From NCBI GenBank assembly GCA_947038405.1, contig CAMQVY010000009.1, positions 1 to 64,000 on the forward strand: a stretch of 64,000 bases of DNA, in the 5' to 3' direction. This document shows, piece by piece, positions 9,270-17,491 of the stretch (positions within the stretch are counted from its first letter, which is position 1; every line of letters starts with the position of its first letter). The DNA is from an uncultured Rikenellaceae bacterium. Its GTDB lineage: Bacteria > Bacteroidota > Bacteroidia > Bacteroidales > Rikenellaceae. The notes beneath the pieces were generated by a model that was not told the origin of the DNA, made no database searches, and was given only the letters and a program-made list of their open reading frames with translations. The position numbers were made by a program, and so were the translations under genes.

Positions 9270-9311
9270 ATTTTTAGCTACTCATCAGTAATACTATTAG
9301 ATTATACAACG

Positions 9312-9360
9312 AAATGTCGCCAATACTCCTTAATTATGAGAAGTATTGGCGACATTTTTT
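9312..9360 (+). terminator. Terminator after tag
   Basis: Sixteen-base perfect stem, AAATGTCGCCAATACT with its complement, around a 14-base loop and followed by T residues. Confidence 0.88.
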
Positions 9361-9533
9361 AAAAAATACTATATATTTAATAAAAAATACTATCTTTATA
9401 AATAGAGCATTAAAAGTTTGTAACACATATACATATGTTTAGTGCAATTAAAACGACTAATGATAACAAGAATACCTAAACCTAACCTATGAGCCGATCA
9501 GGGGAATGTGCATATAAGCCCTCACCACTTATT

Positions 9534-10262
9534 ATGAAAAGAACTTTACTATCATTTGCTATCTTATCAATAATTGCATTTACGGGGTGCTCGAAAGAAG
9601 ATGAAGATAATATAAAATTAGCAACTCCTTCTGAAATACGATTAAACTTTGAAGACGAATTTCAGATAGAAGCAACATCTACCACACAGATTACCTATGA
9701 AACAGATGATAAGTTTCACTCAGTAGTATCAAAAGATGGTCTTATCTCAGCAAGATTCGTTGGAGAGAATTACATCAAACTAACTAATGCAACGGGCTCT
9801 ACTGACATAAAAGTTATTATTGAACCAGAGTACACACTTTACGAAACACCATCAACTGATTGGGGCGCATCTAAAATCGATATAACAGATAAATACGGAA
9901 GACCTGATCAAACTTACAAAAATACAATCGGCTACAATAGCTACTCAAACAAAGCAGATTTACTAATATTCGAATTTGATGAAAACAATAAATTAAGAGC
10001 AAGTGCTGTAATGGTAAAGACGAGCTACGGTACTGATTTAAGTAAGTTTTTAGATGAGAGATATATGTATTACGGAACGAATGATACGTCAACCATGCGT
10101 ATTAACTCTATAGACTTATTTTCCGCAACAACATCTGTAATTTCAATCTTATTAGATGAAATTTACTGGCAAGTTATCTACATCCCAAATGAAGTAAGCA
10201 GAAGTAACTCGACACAAAGAAATGATCAAATTAATATGATGTACAAACTACTAACAAAATAG
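9534..10262 (+). CDS. Bacteroidales lipoprotein of unknown function
   Basis: I start this at the ATG of 9534 rather than the in-frame ATG at 9489, because the later start gives a proper lipoprotein signal peptide (MKRTLLSFAILSIIAFTGCS, Cys19) whereas the longer form puts 15 hydrophilic residues in front. The mature protein (about 220 aa) begins with an acidic linker, then a beta-rich segment resembling a Big-type immunoglobulin fold (about residues 30-100), then a second beta-rich domain rich in Tyr and Asp. It is flanked by terminators and probably monocistronic. No functional motif recognised; presumably surface or periplasm anchored. Confidence 0.75.
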   Translation: MKRTLLSFAILSIIAFTGCSKEDEDNIKLATPSEIRLNFEDEFQIEATSTTQITYETDDKFHSVVSKDGLISARFVGENYIKLTNATGSTDIKVIIEPEYTLYETPSTDWGASKIDITDKYGRPDQTYKNTIGYNSYSNKADLLIFEFDENNKLRASAVMVKTSYGTDLSKFLDERYMYYGTNDTSTMRINSIDLFSATTSVISILLDEIYWQVIYIPNEVSRSNSTQRNDQINMMYKLLTK

Positions 10263-10348
10263 TAGTTAAACACACGTAACAAATAAGACTTTGAACTCTC
10301 TGCGATACAATTTTTTAAAAGTCTCTTAATGAGATTCAATTTTTAACA

Positions 10349-10405
10349 AAAAAAAGTAAGTTTTCAAAACCTCAATTAAGAGAGTCTTGAAAACTTACTT
10401 TTTTT
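10349..10405. terminator. Bidirectional terminator between lipoprotein gene and typA
   Basis: Stem AAGTAAGTTTTCAA paired with TTGAAAACTTACTT, with A-run on the left and T-run on the right, lying between convergent genes and serving both. Confidence 0.88.
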
Positions 10406-10428
10406 ATAGCCTATTATATAGAATAATA

Positions 10429-12234
10429 CTATTTAGATCCACCAGGACGCTTTCTCTCAACCTCAGTTAATAAGATTTTTCTAATTCTCATTGACTTAGG
10501 AGTGATCTCTACGTACTCATCCTCTTTAATATACTCCAATGCCTCCTCTAATGAGAATACAGTTGGCGGAACGATACTAGTTTTATCATCAGTACCACTA
10601 GCACGCATATTAGTAAGTTTCTTACTCTTAGTAAGGTTGATAACCATATCTTCATTACGGTTATTCTCACCTACTACTTGACCACAATATATCTCCTCTT
10701 GAGGAGCGATAAAGAATTTACCTCTATCTTGAAGTTTGTTGATTGCATAAGCAAATACAGTACCAGTCTCCATAGATATAAGAGATCCATTTGTACGCAC
10801 TTCAATAGCACCTTTAAATGGCTCAAATCCTTTCAGACGGTGTGTAACTACAGCCTCACCTGCAGTTGCAGTAAGAAGGTTACTTCTAAGACCGATAATA
10901 CCACGAGAAGGGATGTCAAACTCAAGACGAGTTCTCTCACCATCAGTAGTAAGGTTAGAAAGGAAACCTTTTCTTTTAGTCGTAAGCTCGATTGCTCTAC
11001 CAGCGTACTCATCAGGAAGGTCAATTGTAAGCTCTTCAATAGGCTCACACTTCACACCGTCAATAATACGAGTAACAACTTGTGGCTGTCCAACTTGTAT
11101 TTCATAACCCTCACGTCTCATAGTCTCGATAAGTACAGATAAATGCAGTACTCCACGACCAAATACGATAAAGCTATCAGCAGTAGCACCTGGCTTAACT
11201 CTAAGCGCAAGATTTTTCTCAAGCTCTTTATCTAATCTATCTTTAAGGTGACGAGAAGTAACGAATTTACCATCTTGACCAAAGAAAGGCGAGTCATTGA
11301 TAGTAAATAACATACTCATAGTAGGCTCATCAATAGAAATTGGAGTAAGTGGCTCTGGATTTTCAAAGTCACAAATAGTGTCACCAATCTCAAATCCTTC
11401 AATACCCACAAGAGCACATATTTCACCACACTTAACCTCTTCAACTTTAGCTTTACCCAATCCGTCAAATACCATAAGGTCTTTGATTCTTGTTTTAACC
11501 ATAGTAACACCATCTCTTTTTGCAAGAGTGATTTGCATACCAGTTTTCAGAGTACCTCTAGTCAATTTACCGACAGCGATACGTCCGATATAAGAAGAGT
11601 ACTCTAAAGAAGTAATTAATAACTGAGGAGTACCTTCAGCGATAACAGGCTCAGGAATATCATCAATAATAGCATCTAAAAGCGGAGTAATATTATCCGT
11701 TTGCTCTTGCCATTTATGAGACATCCAACCATTTTTAGCACTTCCATATATAGTTTTGAAATCCAATTGTTCTTCACTTGCCTCAAGAGTAAACATAAGG
11801 TCAAATACCTGCTCATGTACATAGTCAGGTCTACAGTTTGGTTTATCAACTTTGTTTACAACTACAATAGGCTTTTTACCTAAAGCAAGAGCTTTTTGCA
11901 AAACGAAACGAGTTTGTGGCATAGTACCCTCAAACGCATCTACAAGAAGCAATACTCCGTCCGCCATATTTAGGACTCTCTCAACCTCACCACCGAAGTC
12001 CGCGTGACCTGGAGTATCGATAATATTGATTTTATATCCTTTATATATTACAGAAACATTCTTAGACAAGATAGTAATACCTCTTTCTCGCTCCAAGTCG
12101 TTGTTATCCATAATTAAGTCACCCGTGTTAGAGTCTCCTCTAAGAAGATTCCCTTGAAGAATCATCTTATCGACAAGGGTTGTTTTACCGTGGTCAACGT
12201 GAGCGATGATTGCAATGTTACGTAATTTTTGCAT
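10429..12234 (-). CDS. typA: Ribosome-associated GTPase TypA/BipA
   Basis: Translational GTPase of the EF-G group that binds the 70S ribosome and helps 50S assembly, notably in cold or stress. The start chosen is the ATG at 12234 (MQKLRNIAIIAHVDHGKTTL), which places the P-loop at residues 11-20; the longer in-frame start adds 18 unrelated residues and would run into the promoter. G motifs follow: DTPGHADFGGEVERVL, and NKVDKPNCRP near residue 126. EF-G-like domains III and V and the C-terminal TypA-specific domain complete 601 aa. Confidence 0.96.
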   Translation of the reverse strand: MQKLRNIAIIAHVDHGKTTLVDKMILQGNLLRGDSNTGDLIMDNNDLERERGITILSKNVSVIYKGYKINIIDTPGHADFGGEVERVLNMADGVLLLVDAFEGTMPQTRFVLQKALALGKKPIVVVNKVDKPNCRPDYVHEQVFDLMFTLEASEEQLDFKTIYGSAKNGWMSHKWQEQTDNITPLLDAIIDDIPEPVIAEGTPQLLITSLEYSSYIGRIAVGKLTRGTLKTGMQITLAKRDGVTMVKTRIKDLMVFDGLGKAKVEEVKCGEICALVGIEGFEIGDTICDFENPEPLTPISIDEPTMSMLFTINDSPFFGQDGKFVTSRHLKDRLDKELEKNLALRVKPGATADSFIVFGRGVLHLSVLIETMRREGYEIQVGQPQVVTRIIDGVKCEPIEELTIDLPDEYAGRAIELTTKRKGFLSNLTTDGERTRLEFDIPSRGIIGLRSNLLTATAGEAVVTHRLKGFEPFKGAIEVRTNGSLISMETGTVFAYAINKLQDRGKFFIAPQEEIYCGQVVGENNRNEDMVINLTKSKKLTNMRASGTDDKTSIVPPTVFSLEEALEYIKEDEYVEITPKSMRIRKILLTEVERKRPGGSK

Positions 12235-12265
12235 AATTTTTTTTAATTCATCATAAATAAGAGCG

Positions 12266-12273
12266 CAAAGATA
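12266..12273 (-). promoter_or_regulatory. -7 element for typA
   Basis: Minus strand reads TATCTTTG, a full consensus match 32 bases before the typA ATG. It supports the shorter typA start, since the longer one lies upstream of it. Confidence 0.55.
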
Positions 12274-12295
12274 TGAATAAAACCTCAAGTTTTAC

Positions 12296-12303
12296 TATAT
12301 TTG
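12296..12303 (+). promoter_or_regulatory. -7 element for aroB
   Basis: TATATTTG, a full consensus match 59 bases before the aroB ATG and divergent from the typA element 22 bases away. Confidence 0.55.
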
Positions 12304-12361
12304 TATGATTAATAAGTAGTTTTAGTGTATATAAAATTAAAACAGGGGTAATTTTATTGTT

Positions 12362-13393
12362 ATGGAAAGAGTTATTGAAGTTATAGGGGGCGATGGCAAT
12401 GTTTCAAAGATTGCAATTGGGGATGTACTAAGGAGGTTATCTGAGTGGTTACCTGAAGGTAAAAGAGTTATTATAATTACAGATGCGAATATTCATCGAA
12501 ACTATCAAACGTTGATAGATCAGTATGAAAATGTAATTATAGGATTTGGTGAGACTAACAAAACGCTACAAACAGTAGAGAAAGTTTGCTCTAAGCTGAT
12601 TGAGTTAGGAGTAGATAGAGGTTGTTTTATACTTGGTGTTGGAGGAGGAATTGTTACTGATGTAACAGGATTCATCGCATCAATATACATGAGAGGATTA
12701 AGATTTGGATTTATAGCAACGACACTGCTATCTCAAGTAGATGCTAGTATTGGCGGTAAAAATGGTGTAAACCTTGATGGGTACAAGAATATGCTTGGTG
12801 TATTCAACCAACCAGAGTTTGTTTTATGCGACACATCGATACTTAAAACACTATCGGATAGAGAGTTTAAAGCAGGAATGGCTGAAGTAATTAAAGCAGC
12901 AATGATCTCTGATTACGAGTTGTTTAAGAAACTAGAGAGTGTAGATCCAACAACACTAAAGAGTGAGAAAGAGTTATTAGCAGAGATAATAACCTCTGCC
13001 ATAGAGATTAAAGCTAAAGTTGTCATGGCAGATGAGACAGAACAAGGTGTTAGGAAGAAGCTGAATCTGGGACATACTTTTGCTCATGCAATTGAAAAAT
13101 GTAGCCACGATTCACTACATGGTGAAGCTGTTAGTATTGGTGTTGTAATAATTTCAGACCTCGCAGTCAGAATGGGTCATATTACAGAGGAGTATCGAAC
13201 AAGAGTAGTTGAATTACTGCAAAAGTTTGGGCTACCAACGACAACAGATGTAACGACACCCAAGCTACTGAAAGCACTTAAATCAGATAAGAAGAGAGAT
13301 TCTAATGGTATAAGTGTAATTATTCCATCTGGTTATGGCAATTGTGACATTGTTCATATGAGTTTTGAGGAGCTAAATTCACACTTTGTATAA
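12362..13393 (+). CDS. aroB: 3-dehydroquinate synthase
   Basis: Second enzyme of the shikimate pathway; converts DAHP to 3-dehydroquinate with NAD+ and a divalent metal. The NAD loop GVGGGIVTDVTGFIAS lies near residue 92, the stretch TTLLSQVDASIGGKNGVNL near 120, KAAMISD near 178, and the zinc ligands in LGHTFAHAIE (near 238) and HGEAVSIG (near 256). Length 343 aa is typical of the Bacteroidales form. Divergent from typA and flanked downstream by a terminator, so monocistronic. Confidence 0.96.
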   Translation: MERVIEVIGGDGNVSKIAIGDVLRRLSEWLPEGKRVIIITDANIHRNYQTLIDQYENVIIGFGETNKTLQTVEKVCSKLIELGVDRGCFILGVGGGIVTDVTGFIASIYMRGLRFGFIATTLLSQVDASIGGKNGVNLDGYKNMLGVFNQPEFVLCDTSILKTLSDREFKAGMAEVIKAAMISDYELFKKLESVDPTTLKSEKELLAEIITSAIEIKAKVVMADETEQGVRKKLNLGHTFAHAIEKCSHDSLHGEAVSIGVVIISDLAVRMGHITEEYRTRVVELLQKFGLPTTTDVTTPKLLKALKSDKKRDSNGISVIIPSGYGNCDIVHMSFEELNSHFV

Positions 13394-13413
13394 AAAAGTC
13401 ACTGTACAAAATT

Positions 13414-13470
13414 AAATATTAAGAGATCACCCAATCCATTTATATGGAGTTGAGTGATCTCTTAATATTT
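13414..13470. terminator. Bidirectional terminator between aroB and recO
   Basis: Seventeen-base stem AAATATTAAGAGATCAC with its complement, A- and T-rich on both flanks. It overlaps the recO stop codon and serves both convergent units. Confidence 0.85.
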
Positions 13471-14194
13471 AAAACACCTCTTTTAATATCTGTAAAGACT
13501 TTATGTTATCTATATTATCCAAGTGATAACCGAAATATAGCAATAACGCATTCATAAAATCTGCTCGTTGATTCCTACCTAATTCGAGCTCACCTAGCTC
13601 ATCAACGCGACACGACATAAGTCGACTTAATAAGAGTGAATTTTCTGTTGATATAACCATTCTATGCTCGGGCAATGTATCAACAAAAACACCCTCTTTA
13701 ATATCGAATAGAGAGTTTTGTTCATATTCGTTACCAGGGTAAAAACCAAGAAAATGACTTAAATGCACAAGAAACCATAGGTGAAAATTTGCAACTCCAT
13801 TTTTCATACTATCCAAACATACAACCGAATCATATACAAATTCAAAAAGAGTTGTATTCTGCTCAATCTCTCTGACCAGACGATATATCACCTCTGCCAT
13901 GAATATTGAGATTGTACTTTTCCGGGCATCAAATGGAGTGTTTTTCAGTAAAACAACGGATTGTATATCTTTCATATTATGCAATGTTCCGTATTTCGTC
14001 TCCGCGCCTTCAAACTCAATGATGAACATTGGTTGCATAAGAGCCATTTTATTGGCTCTAGTTTTAGCACTCTTCACCCCTTTTATCATGTAAGATTGCC
14101 TACCAAGAGTATCAGTAAGGAGGTGGAGTATCAGAGCATTATCAGAATATTTTAAGCTATGTAGAACAATCCCTCTTGCTTTATAGTTATTCAC
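13469..14194 (-). CDS. recO: DNA repair protein RecO
   Basis: Recombination mediator that helps load RecA at single-strand gaps with RecR. The N-terminal OB fold (residues 1-80) opens MNNYKARGIVLHSLKYSDN and includes the GRQSYMIKGVKS segment typical of the family; the rest is the helical C-terminal domain. The four cysteines of the zinc-binding forms are absent, as in many Bacteroidales RecO. At 241 aa it has normal length. Its start overlaps the end of the HAD-RdgB gene by 8 bases, so it is the last gene of that operon. Confidence 0.92.
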   Translation of the reverse strand: MNNYKARGIVLHSLKYSDNALILHLLTDTLGRQSYMIKGVKSAKTRANKMALMQPMFIIEFEGAETKYGTLHNMKDIQSVVLLKNTPFDARKSTISIFMAEVIYRLVREIEQNTTLFEFVYDSVVCLDSMKNGVANFHLWFLVHLSHFLGFYPGNEYEQNSLFDIKEGVFVDTLPEHRMVISTENSLLLSRLMSCRVDELGELELGRNQRADFMNALLLYFGYHLDNIDNIKSLQILKEVF

Positions 14195-15602
14195 CGTCCC
14201 TAGTTAAAAAATCCGCTAATTTAGCAACAGCAATCCCTCTATGCGATATTTTATTTTTCTGATCTGCACTCATTTCAGCGAATGTATCCTCAAATCCATC
14301 AGGTCTAAATACTGGGTCATACCCAAATCCATCTGCCCCTGATTCACTTTCAAGAATGTCACCAGAAACTATCCCTTCAAATAGCGTCTCTTTTCCCCCA
14401 ATAATTAGAGCGATAACAGTTTTAAATTGAGCACTTCTATCCTCTTTACCAGTTAGTTCTCTCAACAACTTATCTATATTATCTTGAAAGTTACACTTTT
14501 CGCCAGCATATCTAGCAGAATATACCCCTGGAGCACCATTAAGAGCCGTTACCTCTAATCCAGTATCATCTGCAAAGCAATCACATCCTGTTTTTTCATA
14601 GATATATCTAGCCTTTTGGAGGGCATTCCCTTCAATTGTATCTTGTTCTTCAGGAATATCCTCGAATATTTCACAATCATGGGGAGTTAAAAGATTATAT
14701 CTATTTCCTAATATATCTTTTACCTCACGTAATTTATGACTATTGTTTGTTGCGAATATAATTTTGTGAATTGGTTGTATCATAAGTTTTTGTAATTTAT
14801 TATCAATCTCAATTTTATCCATAATAGTCTTAACAACGACATCAATATTACTACCTTCGGAGTAATCTGCGGGACACACGTAGCTGACTCTCTTATCTTT
14901 CACAAGAGTCTCACAGCTCATCATATCATCGATAGATTCAGGGTTATATACAGCAATCGAGTGTCCGCCTTGATCCTTAACTAAACGCATACAAGGTATA
15001 TCTGTTGTTCCGTCTCCAAGATATATCATATGTTTAAATCTTATATGTCGTCTACTCTCGGGTACAAATTTATTAACTAGTGCACTATCATATACAGATT
15101 CAATCCCTTTACTTATTTTAAAAATAAATTGAGTTTTATTTGTGTAATTAACAGCAACAGCAGGCCAATATGCAACACCATCCACATCGTATAGGAAAGA
15201 ACAAGCATAAATTTTTTTAAACTCCTTAGCTATTGGAGTCCCTTCAATCATCTCTTTAAGTCCCGACGAATTGATGTAGTGCTCAATAACAATCCCTCTC
15301 TCTTCGGCATAACGATTCATTCTATCAAACCACTCTTCCACCCCATTATAAAGAGGTACATTCTGGCCATAAGCTCTAAACGCCTCTTTTTTCAGAGATA
15401 TTCCCGCCGACTTAGCCTCATGAATCATCTTTGACATGTAAGTCAGTATTGGATCTGCATCCTGCATAGATGCAACTCGATTACTATCCTTCCAGAAATC
15501 GGCACTACTCATTCCAACGGTTGGAATAAAATCATACTCTTGCATATTTCCAGGTGAAAGCGTTCCATCGAAATCATATATTAACGCGATTGTAGTAGTC
15601 AT
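14187..15602 (-). CDS. HAD phosphatase fused to RdgB/HAM1 purine NTP pyrophosphatase
   Basis: One uninterrupted 471-codon frame joins two enzymes. Residues 1-270 are a HAD-type hydrolase: catalytic DFDGT (Asp10/Asp12), a long cap with WPAVAVNYTNKTQFIFKISK, and the metal loop LGDGTTD (195-201). Residues 278-471 are a complete RdgB/HAM1 domain that hydrolyses dITP, ITP and XTP: IIFATNNSHKLREV (281-294), ADDTGLEV (344-351), GFGYDPVF (425-432), SHRGIA (453-458). These are normally separate genes. Met274 could allow an internal start (position 14783) giving free RdgB. Upstream is a secreted phosphatase gene 13 bases away; recO overlaps downstream. Confidence 0.92.
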   Translation of the reverse strand: MTTTIALIYDFDGTLSPGNMQEYDFIPTVGMSSADFWKDSNRVASMQDADPILTYMSKMIHEAKSAGISLKKEAFRAYGQNVPLYNGVEEWFDRMNRYAEERGIVIEHYINSSGLKEMIEGTPIAKEFKKIYACSFLYDVDGVAYWPAVAVNYTNKTQFIFKISKGIESVYDSALVNKFVPESRRHIRFKHMIYLGDGTTDIPCMRLVKDQGGHSIAVYNPESIDDMMSCETLVKDKRVSYVCPADYSEGSNIDVVVKTIMDKIEIDNKLQKLMIQPIHKIIFATNNSHKLREVKDILGNRYNLLTPHDCEIFEDIPEEQDTIEGNALQKARYIYEKTGCDCFADDTGLEVTALNGAPGVYSARYAGEKCNFQDNIDKLLRELTGKEDRSAQFKTVIALIIGGKETLFEGIVSGDILESESGADGFGYDPVFRPDGFEDTFAEMSADQKNKISHRGIAVAKLADFLTRDGE

Positions 15603-15615
15603 AATTATGGATTGA

Positions 15616-16776
15616 TTATAGATTAATAGCGTTTAGAACCTCACCCTTACTATTTATTTGCTCAACTAATAGCTGATCTTTTTCTCTTTTTAGCAGAGTA
15701 ACGCAAGCATTTCCAAGTTGTGGACCACCACCAATTAACACTGGATACTCATTATCAAACTCACCTTTAGGGTGGAATGCCACTCTGTGTTCGTGTGCAT
15801 TAATTGCGCAATCTACCTTGGCATTATTAAGTATCTCTCCCCATAATTCGTAACAAGGATTAAACTCAGGATACTCAAGACCATAAAGAGCTATATGGTG
15901 TACTAATACTCTATATTCAGCTTTTTTAAACTCTTTAGATTTAACCTCTTTAGTTAAAAACTCTTTTTGATCCTCTCTAAACTGCGAAAAATCATTCATA
16001 CCATAGTAAACAGGGTGCTCATCAGGTTTATCTTCACCGCAATCTAATAGAACAAATCGAGTATCACCCCAAGAGAACGAACCATAACTAAGGTCTCCAT
16101 CTACGCACTGCAATACATCATATAACCAAATTGAGTATGCGTTTCTTATCTCGTGATTACCTCTAAGATATATTACAGGCACCTCTGAAGCTCCAACAAT
16201 ATCATTAAATTTAGATATAATATCCACAGCAACCTCCTGGCTACTAGGATCATCAATGCAATCTCCATTAAATATAACGAAATCATATTTCACTCCATCC
16301 AATGCTTCAACCATCGCTTTCGCAGTATTTGTATTCTTGTGCAAGTCATTAAAAACGACAGCAGTAAAGTCACCATCCGCACCAGCCTCTGGAGGGGTAG
16401 TAAAGCTATAAAGAGGAGACTCTTCCTCTTTACCGAACGTCTTACCATAGGCTCCATACGAAGTTATAACCTTAGATACAGCACGATAGTAGTATTTAGT
16501 GTTAGGCTCTAAATCATTTAAACGAATATGATGAATAGTATTATTAGCTACCACCTGCCCATTTTGAAGAGTTACAACTCTCTCCATATCAGTTGTATCC
16601 TGTCCATACTCTACAAAACTAAGAGTAGGATAGTTGGTCAACCAACTTATCGTCATTCCATTATTTACTGGAGACTGAAGGAATGGATTTGTTTGCATTA
16701 CAGGTTTCGCATCTTTAGCACTTACAGATGGCACACCTAGAAGTAAAAAGCTTAAAACTATTAATATATTTCTCAT
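15616..16776 (-). CDS. Secreted calcineurin-like metallophosphatase
   Basis: Signal peptide (about residues 1-20) precedes an N-terminal fibronectin-like domain of the purple-acid-phosphatase type (about 25-125) and a dimetal phosphoesterase domain (about 135-386). The metal motifs are visible in order: NDLH, NGDCIDD, RGNHEIRN, VHHIALYG, and NAHEHR (Ala where GHxH has Gly). It should hydrolyse phosphate esters outside the cytoplasm; the substrate is unknown. It heads the operon with the HAD-RdgB fusion and recO, 13 bases before the fusion. The combination has no obvious pathway logic. Confidence 0.9.
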   Translation of the reverse strand: MRNILIVLSFLLLGVPSVSAKDAKPVMQTNPFLQSPVNNGMTISWLTNYPTLSFVEYGQDTTDMERVVTLQNGQVVANNTIHHIRLNDLEPNTKYYYRAVSKVITSYGAYGKTFGKEEESPLYSFTTPPEAGADGDFTAVVFNDLHKNTNTAKAMVEALDGVKYDFVIFNGDCIDDPSSQEVAVDIISKFNDIVGASEVPVIYLRGNHEIRNAYSIWLYDVLQCVDGDLSYGSFSWGDTRFVLLDCGEDKPDEHPVYYGMNDFSQFREDQKEFLTKEVKSKEFKKAEYRVLVHHIALYGLEYPEFNPCYELWGEILNNAKVDCAINAHEHRVAFHPKGEFDNEYPVLIGGGPQLGNACVTLLKREKDQLLVEQINSKGEVLNAINL

Positions 16777-16807
16777 TTTAAAGTTAGTTTAGAGGTTATA
16801 TTTTACT

Positions 16808-16850
16808 AAAAAAGGAGCTGTTTAATGATTATCAAAAAACAACTCCTTTT
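16808..16850 (-). terminator. Terminator after the SlyD-like gene
   Basis: Arms AAAAGGAGCTGTTT and AAACAACTCCTTTT form a stem with one mismatch around a 12-base loop. The T-run follows on the minus strand, ending the isomerase transcript before the phosphatase operon. Confidence 0.8.
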
Positions 16851-16870
16851 ATTATAACGAAATAGAATTA

Positions 16871-17446
16871 CTACTCTTTATCTTCGCAATCACAATCGTC
16901 TCCACAACCACAATCATCACCACAACCATCGCCACAGTTGCAACCTTCGCCACAACCATCACCACAACTGCTACCACAACCAGAAGGCATCATATCAGCT
17001 TCAGTTGCCTCTCTAACACCAACGATCTCACCATTGAAGTTAAGAACCTTACCTGCCATAGGGTGATTAAAGTTCATTTTAACAGACTCTTCCAAAAGCT
17101 CAGTAACAATACCAAGCATTCTTTGTCCGTCTTGAGTACTCATTGGGATTTGGTTTCCAACAACAAGGAGACCCTCTTCAACAGCACCATCTACCAAAAA
17201 TACATCTTTAGGAAGCTCAACAAGTGCCTCAGCAATTATCTCACCATATCCCTCTTCTGGAGTTAACGTAAACTCATACTTATCACCTACAGATAGACCT
17301 GCAATATTCTCCTCAAACTTAGGAAGAAGGAATCCTGCACCAAATACAAACTCTAAAGGTTGCTCAGCTGTCGCTTGATCCGCTACTTGTCCTTCAACAG
17401 TTAATGTGTAACTAATTGATACAAATGTTTCTTGTCCTATTTTCAT
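16871..17446 (-). CDS. SlyD-like FKBP peptidyl-prolyl isomerase with Cys-rich tail
   Basis: Peptidyl-prolyl isomerase and folding helper of the SlyD group. FKBP half: residues 1-65 and about 130-155, including LEFVFGAGFLLPKFEENIAG; insert-in-flap chaperone domain: about 70-128. After residue 155 comes an unusual tail of about 36 residues with ten cysteines in C-x(1-3)-C spacing separated by Gly/Asp, such as GCNCGDGCGDDCGCGDDCDC. SlyD tails bind nickel and other soft metals and supply hydrogenase maturation in enterobacteria; here metal storage or buffering is inferred. Monocistronic, with its own terminator. Confidence 0.9.
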   Translation of the reverse strand: MKIGQETFVSISYTLTVEGQVADQATAEQPLEFVFGAGFLLPKFEENIAGLSVGDKYEFTLTPEEGYGEIIAEALVELPKDVFLVDGAVEEGLLVVGNQIPMSTQDGQRMLGIVTELLEESVKMNFNHPMAGKVLNFNGEIVGVREATEADMMPSGCGSSCGDGCGEGCNCGDGCGDDCGCGDDCDCEDKE

Positions 17447-17491
17447 CTCTTTTATTTTTAAATGTTTATTTATAATTTTACTTTATTGTTA

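Noticed and set aside
10678-11593. Several open frames opposite typA
   Set aside because: typA is complete with all domains on the other strand; the shadows have no promoter or family match.
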